64,000 nucleotides of DNA from Aeromicrobium erythreum (lineage in GTDB: Bacteria; Actinomycetota; Actinomycetes; Propionibacteriales; Nocardioidaceae), in contig NZ_CP011502.1 in the NCBI RefSeq assembly GCF_001509405.1, positions 1,240,001-1,304,000 of the forward strand, written 5' to 3'. Under the pieces are notes generated by a model that saw nothing but the letters and a program-made list of their open reading frames with translations, had not been told where the DNA came from and searched no databases. Shown piece after piece: positions 26,284 through 35,696 of this stretch; positions within the stretch are counted from its first letter, which is position 1; every line of letters begins with the position of its first letter. A program made the translations under genes and the position numbers.

Positions 26284-26621
26284 TGCCCGACGCCGCGGCG
26301 ATGGGTCTGGAGCCCGCTGAGATCAAGGCCATCATCACTCGGATGAAGCGCGCTCACGGCCATCTCGGCAGTGTCATCCGCCACGACGGGGGCCCGTCGC
26401 CTGTCAAGGGTCGCTCGCAATTTCCGCATCGGATGAGGTCGAACACCCCAGAACGACACCCGGTGCAAGAGCTGCGTCCGTGGACCGCCGGTCCGGTGGG
26501 TAGGTGCAGGTCGAAGTGTTCGGGGTCAGTTCATATCAGCGTTGGACACGTTACCCCGCGCGCCGCACCCGAAGACGAGTCGCCTCGCGTCGCTACGCCC
26601 AGAGCGTCGAGCCGAACCTGA
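26283..26621 (+). pseudogene. Truncated CsoR-type metal/persulfide-sensing repressor
   Basis: The first ~31 residues contain PAEIKAIITRMKRAHGHLGSVIR, the first helix of the CsoR family. After about 26377 the match stops: the expected Cys-His-Cys sensing helices are absent and the frame continues as low-likeness sequence to 26621. The start is coupled to DUF302 (TGATG overlap). The break marks the left edge of the accessory segment, and loss of the repressor would be expected to derepress the MMPL/DUF302 promoters unless another CsoR acts in trans. Confidence 0.72.
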
Positions 26622-26970
26622 ACCACACCGCGGCCGCCACCGCGACGTACCAGAGCATGATGATGAGCGCCGTCCAGTTGCGCAGGAACTGACCGAGCGA
26701 CGAGCTGGGGGCGAGGTGAGAGACGGCTTCGCGGCTGCCGATGACGACAAGCGGGATAACGGCTGCCCATACGACCATGCAGTAAGGGCAGAGCCGGCCG
26801 ATGTCATAGAGGCTCTGTGTCTGCAACCAGGTGATGAAGGCTGCGGCGAAGACCAGACCCACCTGGAAGCGCCCCAGAAGAGTCGTGGCATCCGACCATC
26901 CAGGAACAGCAGGACACCGAGCAGCACAACTCCCGTAAACCCGATCAGGCCTGGGACTAACGGGTCAGTT
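26593..26970 (-). pseudogene. Vitamin K epoxide reductase (VKOR) family remnant
   Basis: The 3' part encodes three membrane helices with SLYDIGRLCPYCMVVWA, the CPYC active-site pair of VKOR. The preceding helix (PGLIGFTGVVLLGVLLFLDG) and LFWG are in another frame; one extra base in the CCCC run at 26872-26875 joins them. The usual first helix and the loop cysteines are missing, so it is both 5'-truncated and frameshifted. Intact homologues reoxidise periplasmic thiol oxidases. Confidence 0.75.
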
Positions 26971-27417
26971 CGAACTCGTACTGTCCTGAGGTCGCGAGCG
27001 ACTGAATAGGCAGGCCCGGCTTTGAGACGCGTTTTTCGGCGGCTCGTCGTACGCTGTGCGGGTGATTGCCGAACTCTGCGAACGCGCCGAGCGGGCTCGT
27101 CGGCCATGGGGGAGGGCATTAGTTCTCCGAACCATGGGTGCGGGTTAGCTGATGCCCGACCACTCCCGGCGTGGGGCCTTCGCCTTACCACTGGAGTGCG
27201 CTCGAACCGTATGAGCTGTTCGGATGCAGCGAATTCACCATCGTTGCTGAGAGAAACCTAAAGATTCATCTGGCGAAGTCTGTTCAAACCTTGCGCAAGT
27301 GTGGTCTGATCTGACTAACCTCGAGGCTGCCTGGGAGTGCTTCAGCGAGACGAACCATCCGCGAGGCGTAGATCAGCAGAGATGTGCGTCGGCGGCCTGA
27401 AGTAGAGGGTCCCCAGT
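26971..27417. other. Intergenic, no gene supported
   Basis: Lower-GC sequence between the VKOR remnant and the RHS gene. No likely protein, RNA or strong hairpin is seen; it presumably holds the RHS promoter. Confidence 0.5.
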
Positions 27418-30400
27418 ATGCGTGGACGTCTTACCCGTTTTGTGCTCCTGCCCACGGTGACGGCGGTTGCCGCCGGTGCTCTGATCGGTGGCCCGGCCAT
27501 CGCCGAACCGGAGGGCAACAAGGTCGAGTTCCGCATTCCTGAGGGCCAGGCTTCGAAGAACAAGGACTTCGGCGATGCCTCAGAGGTCGGGGAGGCGATG
27601 GCGAAGGCGCGGGAGACGAAGAAGCGTGTCGAGATTCGCTCGGAGCGCGACGAGCGCCGCACGGTGTTCGTCAACCCTGACGGGACGATGACCCAGGAGA
27701 CGAGCGAGGCACCGCGTTTCGCCGAGACCGACCACGGGGTCTTCCAGCCCCTGAATCCTGATCTCGCTCCTGAGGGTGGGCGGCTGGAGCCTGAGGTGTC
27801 TGATGCCGATGTGTCGTTCTCTGCAGACGGCGCTGGTGAGCTCACGCGGCTCGACCTCGGCAAGGGTCGCTCGATCGGCCTGAGCTTCGACGCAGAGCTG
27901 GCGGCGCCCACCGTCGACGGCGCGACCGCCTCGTACAGAGTGCAGAGCGACGCGCCGGAAGCGTCTGCCACTCCTTCGCCTTCGTCATCAGCGGATGAGC
28001 AGAGTCCGACGTCCGATGTGGCTGTGGTGACCGGTACGCGAAGTGGGGGTTTCTTCACCCACCTCACGCTGGACGGTGCACCGGACTCTGCGCCGGAGTA
28101 CCGCTTCCCGCTCAAGAGCGAGGGACTGACTCCTGTCCTCGTGGGCCAGGTCTTGTCGTTCAAGGATGGTGAGAAGACGGTGGTGCAGTCGCGCCCGTTG
28201 AAGATGTGGGACGCGCAAGTCGACGAGGCCGGCGACCCGGCTGCACCTGTCGATGTCGATGCTTCCCTGGAGACCGAGGATGGCGGCCAGGTCCTGATCT
28301 TGCGTCCCTCGATGGAGTGGTTGCAGGCCGAGGGTCGTCAGTACCCCGTGGTCATCGATCCCGACATCGCGCCGGTGAGTCCGGTGGGGGACACGTGGGT
28401 TTTCTCCACCCAGGCTTCGGATGATCCGCGAAGCTCGGACCCCGGCCTGCGAGTGGGCTCGGACGATGGATCGCGCGCATTCCGTTCGATCATCTGGTTC
28501 CGCTACAACCGGTTCGTCGGCACCAATGTCACCAAAGCGACGCTGAATCTCAAGCAGTACTTCAGCGCGGCTGGCTGCACTGCCAAGACGACGGTCTTCA
28601 CCCCCACCACCTCGGGAGACTCGACGGTCTCGGACATCACATGGTCTAACAAGCCGAACGAGTCGACTGACAACCGGTGGCGTATCAGCCCTACCTTCAA
28701 TCGGAACGGAACCTCGTCCGGCTGTGCAGCGGGCCCGCAAGCCATTGATGTGACGTCGATGGTCAATGGCTGGTCAGGCAAGCACGCTGGATCGGGCAAC
28801 TTCGCTTTCGCCGACTCCTCGTCGGCCTTCGGCGCCACCCTCAATCGACAGTCCGTCCAGCTCCATGCTGGTGTAACGCCCACCGAAGAGCAGGATGCGA
28901 CTCGTCAGAAGCGGTTCTGCTCCTCGGACTGGGTCTCGAGCGCTACCTACTGCGACAGTGCCTCAGTCGTTCCTACTCTCTCGATCACGTACGACCCTGA
29001 GATCGGCAGTCAATCCTGGTACTCGATGACGGATCACCCGTTCAACAGCTACTCCTCGCTGTCGGTCAACAACCGCAACGGCAATCTGCTCGTTTCCGCC
29101 ACCGACGGGAAGATGAATGGCGTCGGCCTCAATCTCGACCTCGCCCGCACCTACAACTCACAGGCGACGGTGACGAACACGTCGATCGGCAAGGGCTGGA
29201 ACCTGGGCATCGGTCCTGACGTCTGGTTGCGAAAGAAGTCTGGTGTCCGCTTCGACTACAACGGTCCCTCCGGCACGATTCTCGGGTCTTTCGTCCGCAA
29301 GAGCGCGACCTCGACTAACAGTGCCTTCAAGGACTTCTCGACACCGATCGGCGGTATCGGCTCGGACCTCAAAGAGACGGACACCGGCTTCACGTTGACC
29401 TTCAGGAAGTCACGTCAGAAGTTTGACTTCGATCTCGTCGACTCGAGCGGGAACGCCTACCTCACGAAGATCCGCGACCGCTCTGACAACGCGATCACCT
29501 TCGGCTACAACGGGACGATCAACAACCGTCCGAAGCTGGCGACGATCACCGACAGCGGCGGTCACGTCCTGAACGTGACGTACAGCGGCAATACGATCAC
29601 GGCCATCACGGAAAGCACCAATTACACGCAGAGCTCCGGTGGCGCGCGCACCTGGGCCTACGCCTACGACAGCAGCGGACGCCTCACCGGTTTCACGAAT
29701 CCGGAGAACAAGACCACGACCTACGCCTACACCAGCGGCGGTCTGCTCTCAAGAATCACCGGCCCGGCACGCACGAAGCCTGACGGCAAAGCGAACACCG
29801 GCGAAACCGAGATCACCTACGGGGTCAACAGCAGCGGCGAGGCACAGGTGCAGACCGTCCGCTACCGCTGGGACGACGACGCGGCAGACGCTGCCTGGCA
29901 CATGTTCACTTGGTCTTATCCGACCAGTCGGCCCACGGTATGCAACGGCAACGGATCGCTCTGGACGACCGTGAAAGACCCTCGAACGAACACGACCACC
30001 TACTGCTTCGGTCAGCGCAACGACTCGACTGGCAAGGGCAAGACGTGGGTCTACGACCCCAAGGGCAACATGAAGTCCCAGGACTACACCGCCGACAATG
30101 CACCTGAAACCTTCACCAGCGCGACCGGCGCCACGACCGTGAACAAGTACAGCGGCGGCGCGCTGCAGGATCGCCTCGAGAGCGTCACCGAACCGAAGAA
30201 CAGCAGCGGCGAGAACGCAGCAAGTGCGGGACTGCAGTACAACGCCCCCAGCACCACCGAAGGCGGCGCCTACCTCCCGACCGCCGCCCAGTCGCCCTCG
30301 GGAGACTGCAACGAGTACGGGTATGACGCGAAGGGTCGAACCACCACTGCGTACACCGGCATCACACCTGAGGCAGCAACCAGCGCGTCGAGCGGTGCGC

Positions 30401-32379
30401 AGCGCAATGGCTGCAAGACCTCTAGCAGCGGCTTTGACGCAAAGTTTGAGCGACGCTACAAGGACAACGGCACCGTCTCTTCCTCCTGGGACGGCAATGC
30501 GCAGGACTCACCGACCGACGCCGAAAAGACCATCTACACGTACTGGGCGGACGGAGACACCGGCTACATCGCGGGCTCGGAGGGTCAGTTGAAGTCGGTT
30601 CGTAAGCCCGGCGGTGACTGCTCGACTGGGTCCTCGCGGAAGCTGTGCACGAGCTTCACCTACGACGGCGCTGCCCGTGTTGACACGACGACGGACGGCC
30701 GCGGAAAAGTCACCAAGTACCAGTACGACCGCAACGACAATGTCGTGCGCGCGATGTTCGACACCAACGATCTCGCGTGCAGCCTCAACCTCGGCGTCTG
30801 CATCGACTACACCTACGACGCTGAGCAGAACCTGCTGCAGCGCTCGATGACGACCACGTCGCGCACCTCGGCCTTCTACTACGACCGGATGAACCGACTC
30901 GTAGGCAAGACTGTCGGCGTCGACGCGAACACCTTCGACTTCTCTACCTCGGCGTACGACGGCGTCGGCAACATGGTCTACGACCAGACCTATGTAACTG
31001 GGGCACCGGATTCGGTCGAGATGGTCTTTTATCACGACAGCGCCAACAGCCTCTACCGAGTCCTCGACTACAAGTCCACCCCGACGTTCCGGTTCGACTT
31101 CGAGACCGACAAGGACGGCCGAGTCACCTCGGTCGCTCCGACGTCAGCATCGTCTGGCAGCACCATCGTGAAGTTCGCCTACGACTACACCACATCCGGG
31201 CGACCAAAGTCGATGCGCTGGCTCACCCCAGGCGGCACCGAGCAAGCGAAGATCGCCTACAACTACTCCGTGTCGGTGCCCGTCGGTGGTGGAAGCGCCA
31301 TGTTCGACACCCCGCAGATGCAGTCGCGCACGACAACCGGCACGGGCGCTGCGTCGAATCAGACCGGCACCATCGACTACGACTACGACAAGCAGCGACT
31401 CGTCAAGGCGACCGACACCAACGGCACCGACTACGAGTACACCTACGACAAGATCAGCAACATCACCAAGGAGATCGCAGGTAGCACCACCACCCGCTAC
31501 GGCTACAACAAGGCAGGCATCCTCTGCTGGGAAGGCAGTACTGCCGGAGACAGCGCAAGCCCGTCGAGCTCGACCGCAGGGTGCCCCAGCACCCCATCGG
31601 GCAACACCACCATCAACGCCGACAACGCCGGCAACAGCCTGGGGACGAGCGCCAACCCAATCACCGTGAACCAGCTCAACCAGGTCGACCAGATCGACGG
31701 CAACGCCCAGACCTACCTCGACCAGGGCAACGACCTGCGCCAGACCAGCGCAGGCAACCGCGAATATGACTCAGGCCGCGGCGTTACCGGGATCAAGCGC
31801 GGCAGCACCTACGAGTACTACATCCGCGACACCAATGGCACCCTGCTCGCCAGCCAGGTCGGCTCGACCCTCACCTACGCAGCGTCGGAGCCCAACGGCA
31901 ACATCACCTGGCTCATGAACAACTCAGGCTCACGCGTCGGCTCGTACAAGTACGCCCCCTACGGGGCTACGACGTTGACCGGAACACCCGCAGCTGCGAA
32001 CCCCTTCCGATGGATTTCAGCGCAACAGGATGACCGCGCTTCCGGTGCAGCTGGTTCGTACAAGCTGGGCGCGCGCTACTACGACGGTCGCGGTCACTTC
32101 ACGCAACCTGATCCAGTAGCGGGAGGGTTGGCGGATCCGCGAACTATCGCGGCCTACAATTATGGCAACGGCGATCCTATCAACTTGGCTGACCCCTCTG
32201 GATATTTCGACATCCCTAATCCGGTCGGTTTCCTCAAGTTTGCAACAAAGCGAGCACCTGGTGTTTGCTATATTGCAAACGCGGTTCAAGACACGGATAA
32301 TTCATTCAAGGACGATTTGAATGATCTCAACACCTGCTTCAATCCGTATGCGTTTGTGCAAGATGCGATTGAGGACTAG
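27418..32379 (+). CDS. Secreted DNRLRE / RHS-YD-repeat protein, possible polymorphic toxin
   Basis: A 1653-residue protein. A signal peptide (about 1-30, ending AIA) precedes an N-terminal domain with FVNPDGTMTQE, then a DNRLRE-like beta domain (about 320-470, from GDTWVFSTQ). RHS/YD repeats fill about 550-1500 (for example YDSSGRLTGFTNPENKTTTY, YDKISNITKE). The RHS core ends with YYDGRGHFTQPDPV...NYGNGDPINLADPSGY. A 55-residue AT-richer tail with two cysteines follows, where RHS proteins carry their variable effector. Other possibilities are a wall-associated or structural role. A small membrane protein gene starts 3 nt after the stop. Confidence 0.9.
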   Translation: MRGRLTRFVLLPTVTAVAAGALIGGPAIAEPEGNKVEFRIPEGQASKNKDFGDASEVGEAMAKARETKKRVEIRSERDERRTVFVNPDGTMTQETSEAPRFAETDHGVFQPLNPDLAPEGGRLEPEVSDADVSFSADGAGELTRLDLGKGRSIGLSFDAELAAPTVDGATASYRVQSDAPEASATPSPSSSADEQSPTSDVAVVTGTRSGGFFTHLTLDGAPDSAPEYRFPLKSEGLTPVLVGQVLSFKDGEKTVVQSRPLKMWDAQVDEAGDPAAPVDVDASLETEDGGQVLILRPSMEWLQAEGRQYPVVIDPDIAPVSPVGDTWVFSTQASDDPRSSDPGLRVGSDDGSRAFRSIIWFRYNRFVGTNVTKATLNLKQYFSAAGCTAKTTVFTPTTSGDSTVSDITWSNKPNESTDNRWRISPTFNRNGTSSGCAAGPQAIDVTSMVNGWSGKHAGSGNFAFADSSSAFGATLNRQSVQLHAGVTPTEEQDATRQKRFCSSDWVSSATYCDSASVVPTLSITYDPEIGSQSWYSMTDHPFNSYSSLSVNNRNGNLLVSATDGKMNGVGLNLDLARTYNSQATVTNTSIGKGWNLGIGPDVWLRKKSGVRFDYNGPSGTILGSFVRKSATSTNSAFKDFSTPIGGIGSDLKETDTGFTLTFRKSRQKFDFDLVDSSGNAYLTKIRDRSDNAITFGYNGTINNRPKLATITDSGGHVLNVTYSGNTITAITESTNYTQSSGGARTWAYAYDSSGRLTGFTNPENKTTTYAYTSGGLLSRITGPARTKPDGKANTGETEITYGVNSSGEAQVQTVRYRWDDDAADAAWHMFTWSYPTSRPTVCNGNGSLWTTVKDPRTNTTTYCFGQRNDSTGKGKTWVYDPKGNMKSQDYTADNAPETFTSATGATTVNKYSGGALQDRLESVTEPKNSSGENAASAGLQYNAPSTTEGGAYLPTAAQSPSGDCNEYGYDAKGRTTTAYTGITPEAATSASSGAQRNGCKTSSSGFDAKFERRYKDNGTVSSSWDGNAQDSPTDAEKTIYTYWADGDTGYIAGSEGQLKSVRKPGGDCSTGSSRKLCTSFTYDGAARVDTTTDGRGKVTKYQYDRNDNVVRAMFDTNDLACSLNLGVCIDYTYDAEQNLLQRSMTTTSRTSAFYYDRMNRLVGKTVGVDANTFDFSTSAYDGVGNMVYDQTYVTGAPDSVEMVFYHDSANSLYRVLDYKSTPTFRFDFETDKDGRVTSVAPTSASSGSTIVKFAYDYTTSGRPKSMRWLTPGGTEQAKIAYNYSVSVPVGGGSAMFDTPQMQSRTTTGTGAASNQTGTIDYDYDKQRLVKATDTNGTDYEYTYDKISNITKEIAGSTTTRYGYNKAGILCWEGSTAGDSASPSSSTAGCPSTPSGNTTINADNAGNSLGTSANPITVNQLNQVDQIDGNAQTYLDQGNDLRQTSAGNREYDSGRGVTGIKRGSTYEYYIRDTNGTLLASQVGSTLTYAASEPNGNITWLMNNSGSRVGSYKYAPYGATTLTGTPAAANPFRWISAQQDDRASGAAGSYKLGARYYDGRGHFTQPDPVAGGLADPRTIAAYNYGNGDPINLADPSGYFDIPNPVGFLKFATKRAPGVCYIANAVQDTDNSFKDDLNDLNTCFNPYAFVQDAIED

Positions 32380-32382
32380 TTC

Positions 32383-32568
32383 ATGGATAATGAGACCAAT
32401 GCCCGCAATCTTCTGTGGTGGTCATTCGGGTTCGCAGTCCTGCTGAACTTGATCGCATCTGTGGCGGACCTGCAAGGTTCTGTTTGGTTTGCGCTCAGAG
32501 CCGTCGTCGCGGGAGTGTTCACAGTCGCGCTGGGCTGGTGGATTTTCGAACGCGTTCGACATCGGTAG
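32383..32568 (+). CDS. Small two-helix membrane protein, candidate RHS immunity protein
   Basis: A 61-residue protein with two predicted membrane helices (about 11-28 and 33-54) and a basic C-terminus (FERVRHR). ATG 32383 lies 3 nt after the RHS stop, with GAGGA of the RHS 3' end as ribosome-binding site, so it is translated from the same message. Position directly after the variable tail is that of an immunity gene; no family is recognised and the immunity role is inference. Confidence 0.6.
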   Translation: MDNETNARNLLWWSFGFAVLLNLIASVADLQGSVWFALRAVVAGVFTVALGWWIFERVRHR

Positions 32569-32839
32569 GGCCGGGGGCTGGGCGGAGAGCACGCGGACGC
32601 TTACCGAACTCTTCGTCGAGAGTTGTGTTGCTCGCACGCGCCACCCTGCCGAGGGCTAGCGTGCGGCATGCGGATCCCCTGTGAGATGCGGCAGTTTTTT
32701 TGCGACGGTTGTGAGGCAGAGGAGCTTTAGAGCTACGCCAGCGATGCTTCAGCGGGCTGCGATCACAGTGGGTGTGTCGGCAACCTCGGGGTGAGCGGGA
32801 GGTCGTCCGCTGGCAGAACTGGCGTGGCGATCTGCGCTC

Positions 32840-33304
32840 ATGGAGGCGAGCCTTCGCCCCGTCGGAAACGTTTGGGTGCGCACGACCTCGTATGACCGTC
32901 TCGACCAGAGCGAGAAGTCAGCGGTCAGCTTCTTCCTCGGGATGGCGCAGGCCCAGTTGAGTTGTCATCAGTTGCTCAACGTGTCTTCGTTGGTCCACAT
33001 CGACACCTACTTGAGAGCCATCGGAAAGCCATCGAAGAAGTCGCGACCAGACCTCCTTGGCTATGACTGGCTCACGGGTACTGCGGTCGTTGTCGAGGCG
33101 AAGGGGCGAACTCACGGCTACAGCGACAAGCTAGTGAACGATGCCAAGGCTCAGGCGATGAAGCTGCCTGCTCTTGCCGGTCACTCTTCCACCTCGATCG
33201 CGTCAATCGGATGGTCAATCGAGCCCGTGCCAGTTGATCGGCGAGTACTCGGCGCATCTGGGACGTGCCCAGATACGACAAATGCCCCTCCGGTCGAACC
33301 GTAA
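32840..33304 (+). CDS. PD-(D/E)xK nuclease-like hypothetical protein, possibly truncated
   Basis: A 154-residue protein. The segment KSRPDLLGYDWLTGTAVVVEAKGRTHG has the spacing of a PD-(D/E)xK active site (Asp, then Glu-x-Lys on the next strand). The last ~35 residues look out of frame; the +1 frame near 33180 reads LFHLDRVNRMVNRARAS, which would extend the fold, so a frameshift is possible. No good ribosome-binding site is visible. It sits just upstream of vsr, suggesting remains of a restriction or DNA-defence locus. Confidence 0.5.
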   Translation: MEASLRPVGNVWVRTTSYDRLDQSEKSAVSFFLGMAQAQLSCHQLLNVSSLVHIDTYLRAIGKPSKKSRPDLLGYDWLTGTAVVVEAKGRTHGYSDKLVNDAKAQAMKLPALAGHSSTSIASIGWSIEPVPVDRRVLGASGTCPDTTNAPPVEP

Positions 33305-33476
33305 CTTTGGCTACCGGGCACCTCGACGACCGCGTCGCAGAGAGACCCGCGTTGGCCGGGGCGGCACGAGCAGGTGGCTTGTTGAACGAAACGTACCGGA
33401 GCCCATCAGATGCCGGCTGTCGAGAGTTCGCCGCTCAGCATCTGGCATCTGATGTGCGTTCTGGAAAGATGGACTG
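33305..33476. other. Intergenic remnant upstream of vsr
   Basis: An open frame runs through to 33477, but its sequence is not recognised. No confident gene is seen. Confidence 0.35.
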
Positions 33477-33899
33477 ATGGGGCGTTCAACGTCGTGGGCT
33501 GCCACTCCCGCGAGTCGCAGAGTGATGCAGGCGAATCGCCCGACTGATACCACACCGGAACTGGCAGTGCGTCGACTGCTCCACGCTGCGGGCCTGCGCT
33601 ATCGCGTGAACTATCGCCCGCTTAGTCATCTGCGGCGAACCGCCGATATTGCCTTTACGCGCCACCGCGCAGCCGTCTTCATCGACGGGTGCTACTGGCA
33701 TTCTTGCCCGGAACACGGGACCCTCGCCAGGGCCAATCGCGAGTACTGGTCCGCCAAGTTGGAGGAGAACGTAGCGCGAGATGCCGACACCAATAGCCAG
33801 CTCACGAAGGCTGGATGGACGGTCATGCGATTTAGGTAACACGAAAAGCCAGAGGATGTCGCGATGCGCGTCATAGCATCGGTGCGATCCCTTGAGTAG
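33477..33899 (+). pseudogene. vsr: Very-short-patch repair endonuclease (Vsr) with nonsense codon
   Basis: The frame encodes TPELAVRRLLHAAGLRYRVNY, the active-site Asp strand (RRTADIAF), AVFIDGCYWHSCPEH with the zinc/active-site residues, and the C-terminal GWTVMRF. Normal Vsr continues WEHE; here the codons are AGG TAA CAC GAA, so Trp is replaced by Arg and the next Glu by a stop at 33837-33839. Reading on in the same frame gives HEKPEDVAMRVIASVRSLE to a stop at 33897, the expected family end. Vsr nicks T:G mismatches at methylated sites; no cognate methyltransferase is visible. The product may be inactive or merely trimmed. Confidence 0.82.
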
Positions 33900-33935
33900 C
33901 CCACCAGGTCCCGTCCCAACACGGAGGAACGTTCG

Positions 33936-34991
33936 GTGAAGACCATCGTGCTCGATACGAACGAGCTGGCGCGCGATTGGATGCTTGGAGGCCTGAAGTA
34001 TCAGTTATTTGAGCACCTTCACCACACGGCGACATTTGAGGTCTACATTCCTGCGGTCGTGTTTGAGGAACTCGTCGCCAGCCATGGCCGCGCAGTTAAG
34101 AAGATCGAGGCGTCTACCCGTCAGGTCGAGCGTGAGAGACGGCGTTTGGGGCTTGCCCCAATGGGCTCCACGGCGGAATCCTCGCTCGACTATCGCCAAT
34201 ACGTCGAGGAGCAGTTTGATGAGCGGTTGTCATTCACGGTCCTTCCTTGGCCGTCAGTTTCTCACTTCGATCTCGCAATGCGCGCCGTTACCCGCACGCC
34301 CCCGTTCAGTGAGAAGGGGACTGGCTATCGAGATGCCCTGATTTGGACGGACGTTGTCGATCTAGCGAGCAACGGTCACGACGTTGCGTTCGTCTCTATG
34401 GACAGGGCTTTCGCTGACGAAGACGGTGAGCTCGCGTCTCTGTTGCATGCGGAGATCGACCCGCTGCCCGGATCTGTCGAGCTGGTTCGTGATTTCACAA
34501 GTTGGCTTATCGATTCGCTTCCCTGGAACTCGGTAACGGATCTTGCCACAGCGGTTAGCTTGAGTCGCACCTCGGAGTTCTATGACTGGTACCTGAACTC
34601 AGATTTTCAGGACGAGCTCGTTCCTACCGTCGAAGATCTCGGCTTCAGGACGCCTCCGACCTCGTTCGAGATCATCGACGTCAGGTGGGACGGTGAGTTC
34701 ATGCCGATCGAAGGTGCCGTGACTGACGATGAAGGACTAACTCTGGTCGAGTACGACCTAGGGCAATCAGTCGCTTTCCGAGCTGAATTCGAGCACGGGG
34801 CTGAACTCGAGTCCGGCTGGTCTGTCAGAGAGGTATCTCATCCGCGCGGATTCGCAGTTGAGGGCTCGATCGACATGAGAGCACGAGTAGCGGTCCTCTA
34901 CGGCGGCGAGTTCGGTTTCGGCATCGAGCAGTTGTCGTGGCGTCGTGTGGACGGACTAGGCCCCGGGGTCAGTGCCTCACTGGGCCGTTAG
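33936..34991 (+). CDS. PIN-domain (DUF4935-like) protein
   Basis: A 351-residue protein. The N-terminal PIN-like domain carries VLDTNELARDW (acidic Asp7), Glu in FEELVASHG, Asp in GYRDALIW and Asp in FVSMDRAF, the four acidic positions of a metal-dependent RNase. The C-terminal ~150 residues form an unassigned beta-rich domain with SFEIIDVRWDGEF. GTG 33936 has GGAGGA about 8 nt upstream. No antitoxin-sized gene is adjacent, and this longer PIN group is usually not a VapC toxin; a defence or RNA-processing role is inference. Confidence 0.72.
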   Translation: MKTIVLDTNELARDWMLGGLKYQLFEHLHHTATFEVYIPAVVFEELVASHGRAVKKIEASTRQVERERRRLGLAPMGSTAESSLDYRQYVEEQFDERLSFTVLPWPSVSHFDLAMRAVTRTPPFSEKGTGYRDALIWTDVVDLASNGHDVAFVSMDRAFADEDGELASLLHAEIDPLPGSVELVRDFTSWLIDSLPWNSVTDLATAVSLSRTSEFYDWYLNSDFQDELVPTVEDLGFRTPPTSFEIIDVRWDGEFMPIEGAVTDDEGLTLVEYDLGQSVAFRAEFEHGAELESGWSVREVSHPRGFAVEGSIDMRARVAVLYGGEFGFGIEQLSWRRVDGLGPGVSASLGR

Positions 34992-35019
34992 CAGTTCAAC
35001 GGAGGGGGAGTTTGATGAG

Positions 35020-35190
35020 CTACGTCAGCCGCTTCCCGTGTGGCCGAACATGGGCGCCTCCGTCGCGCAAGATTCGGAGCACGGTGCTCTTACCGACTCC
35101 GAAATGCTGCGCGGTTTGAAGCGCGCTGACATTGCCCTGCTCGTAGTAAGCGATGATCAGCGCGCGTAGCCCGTTGGTCAGGCGCGCTCT
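35020..35190 (-). pseudogene. C-terminal HTH fragment of a resolvase/invertase-type recombinase
   Basis: About 55 residues, from LTNGLRALIIAYYEQG through HFGVGKSTVLRILRDGG, match the DNA-binding HTH end of serine recombinases. The catalytic domain is missing; upstream sequence on this strand is the terminator element at 35.2-35.3 kb. Confidence 0.6.
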
Positions 35191-35218
35191 AGTACGCTGA
35201 GATTTCGGGCCTGAATCG

Positions 35219-35331
35219 GGATGATCGGAAGGTTCGAACTCCTGTCCTCGGGTGTTGAGATTGACCTTCGCCAGCACTACCAGGAAGAAGTGAGAAGGAA
35301 CCCCCGGCCCCGAGAGGGTCGGGGGTTCCTT
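35219..35331 (+). repeat. Terminator-linked ~75-nt element, copy A
   Basis: A segment with GGAAGG, then GTTGAGATTG, then GAAGAAG at fixed spacing, followed by a 16-bp hairpin (35295-35331, arms starting AAGGAACCCCCG). The same layout occurs at 53834-53937. The hairpin is a likely intrinsic terminator. Confidence 0.6.
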
Positions 35332-35696
35332 CGTTGCTCGGGCAGGGGACTGTTCGGGCGTTCGCGTCGTGAAGTGCTTGGCGGGTGAGATGTCGCCCGC
35401 CACCGCGACCGCTCCGTTCGTCCGACGCACCAAGGATGGTCCTGGGTTGTCTCGACCGGTGCACGGGACTGGACGGCTTCAAGCGGAACTGATGCTGTGT
35501 GGGCCAGTGAGTCTGCGAAGTGTTGCTGGCTGCTCGGTCGTGAGCTGTCCTTCTTGATGCGGAGCGTCTCGGTGGCGCTCGCCGCGCTCCGGGAACGACG
35601 CGCTGAGGTGGTGCGCGACGAGCGCTCGGATGCTCTCGCCGGGCTGATCCCTCGGGGTGATGGTGGCCCCTTCGCGCCGCATCTGCGGGGCGGCTC
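35332..35696. other. Intergenic, no gene supported
   Basis: No convincing protein in either strand; open frames here are out-of-frame continuations. Confidence 0.4.

Noticed and set aside
35219-35260. tRNA-like T-arm (GGTTCGAAC)
   Set aside because: No acceptor, D or anticodon arms can be folded around it.
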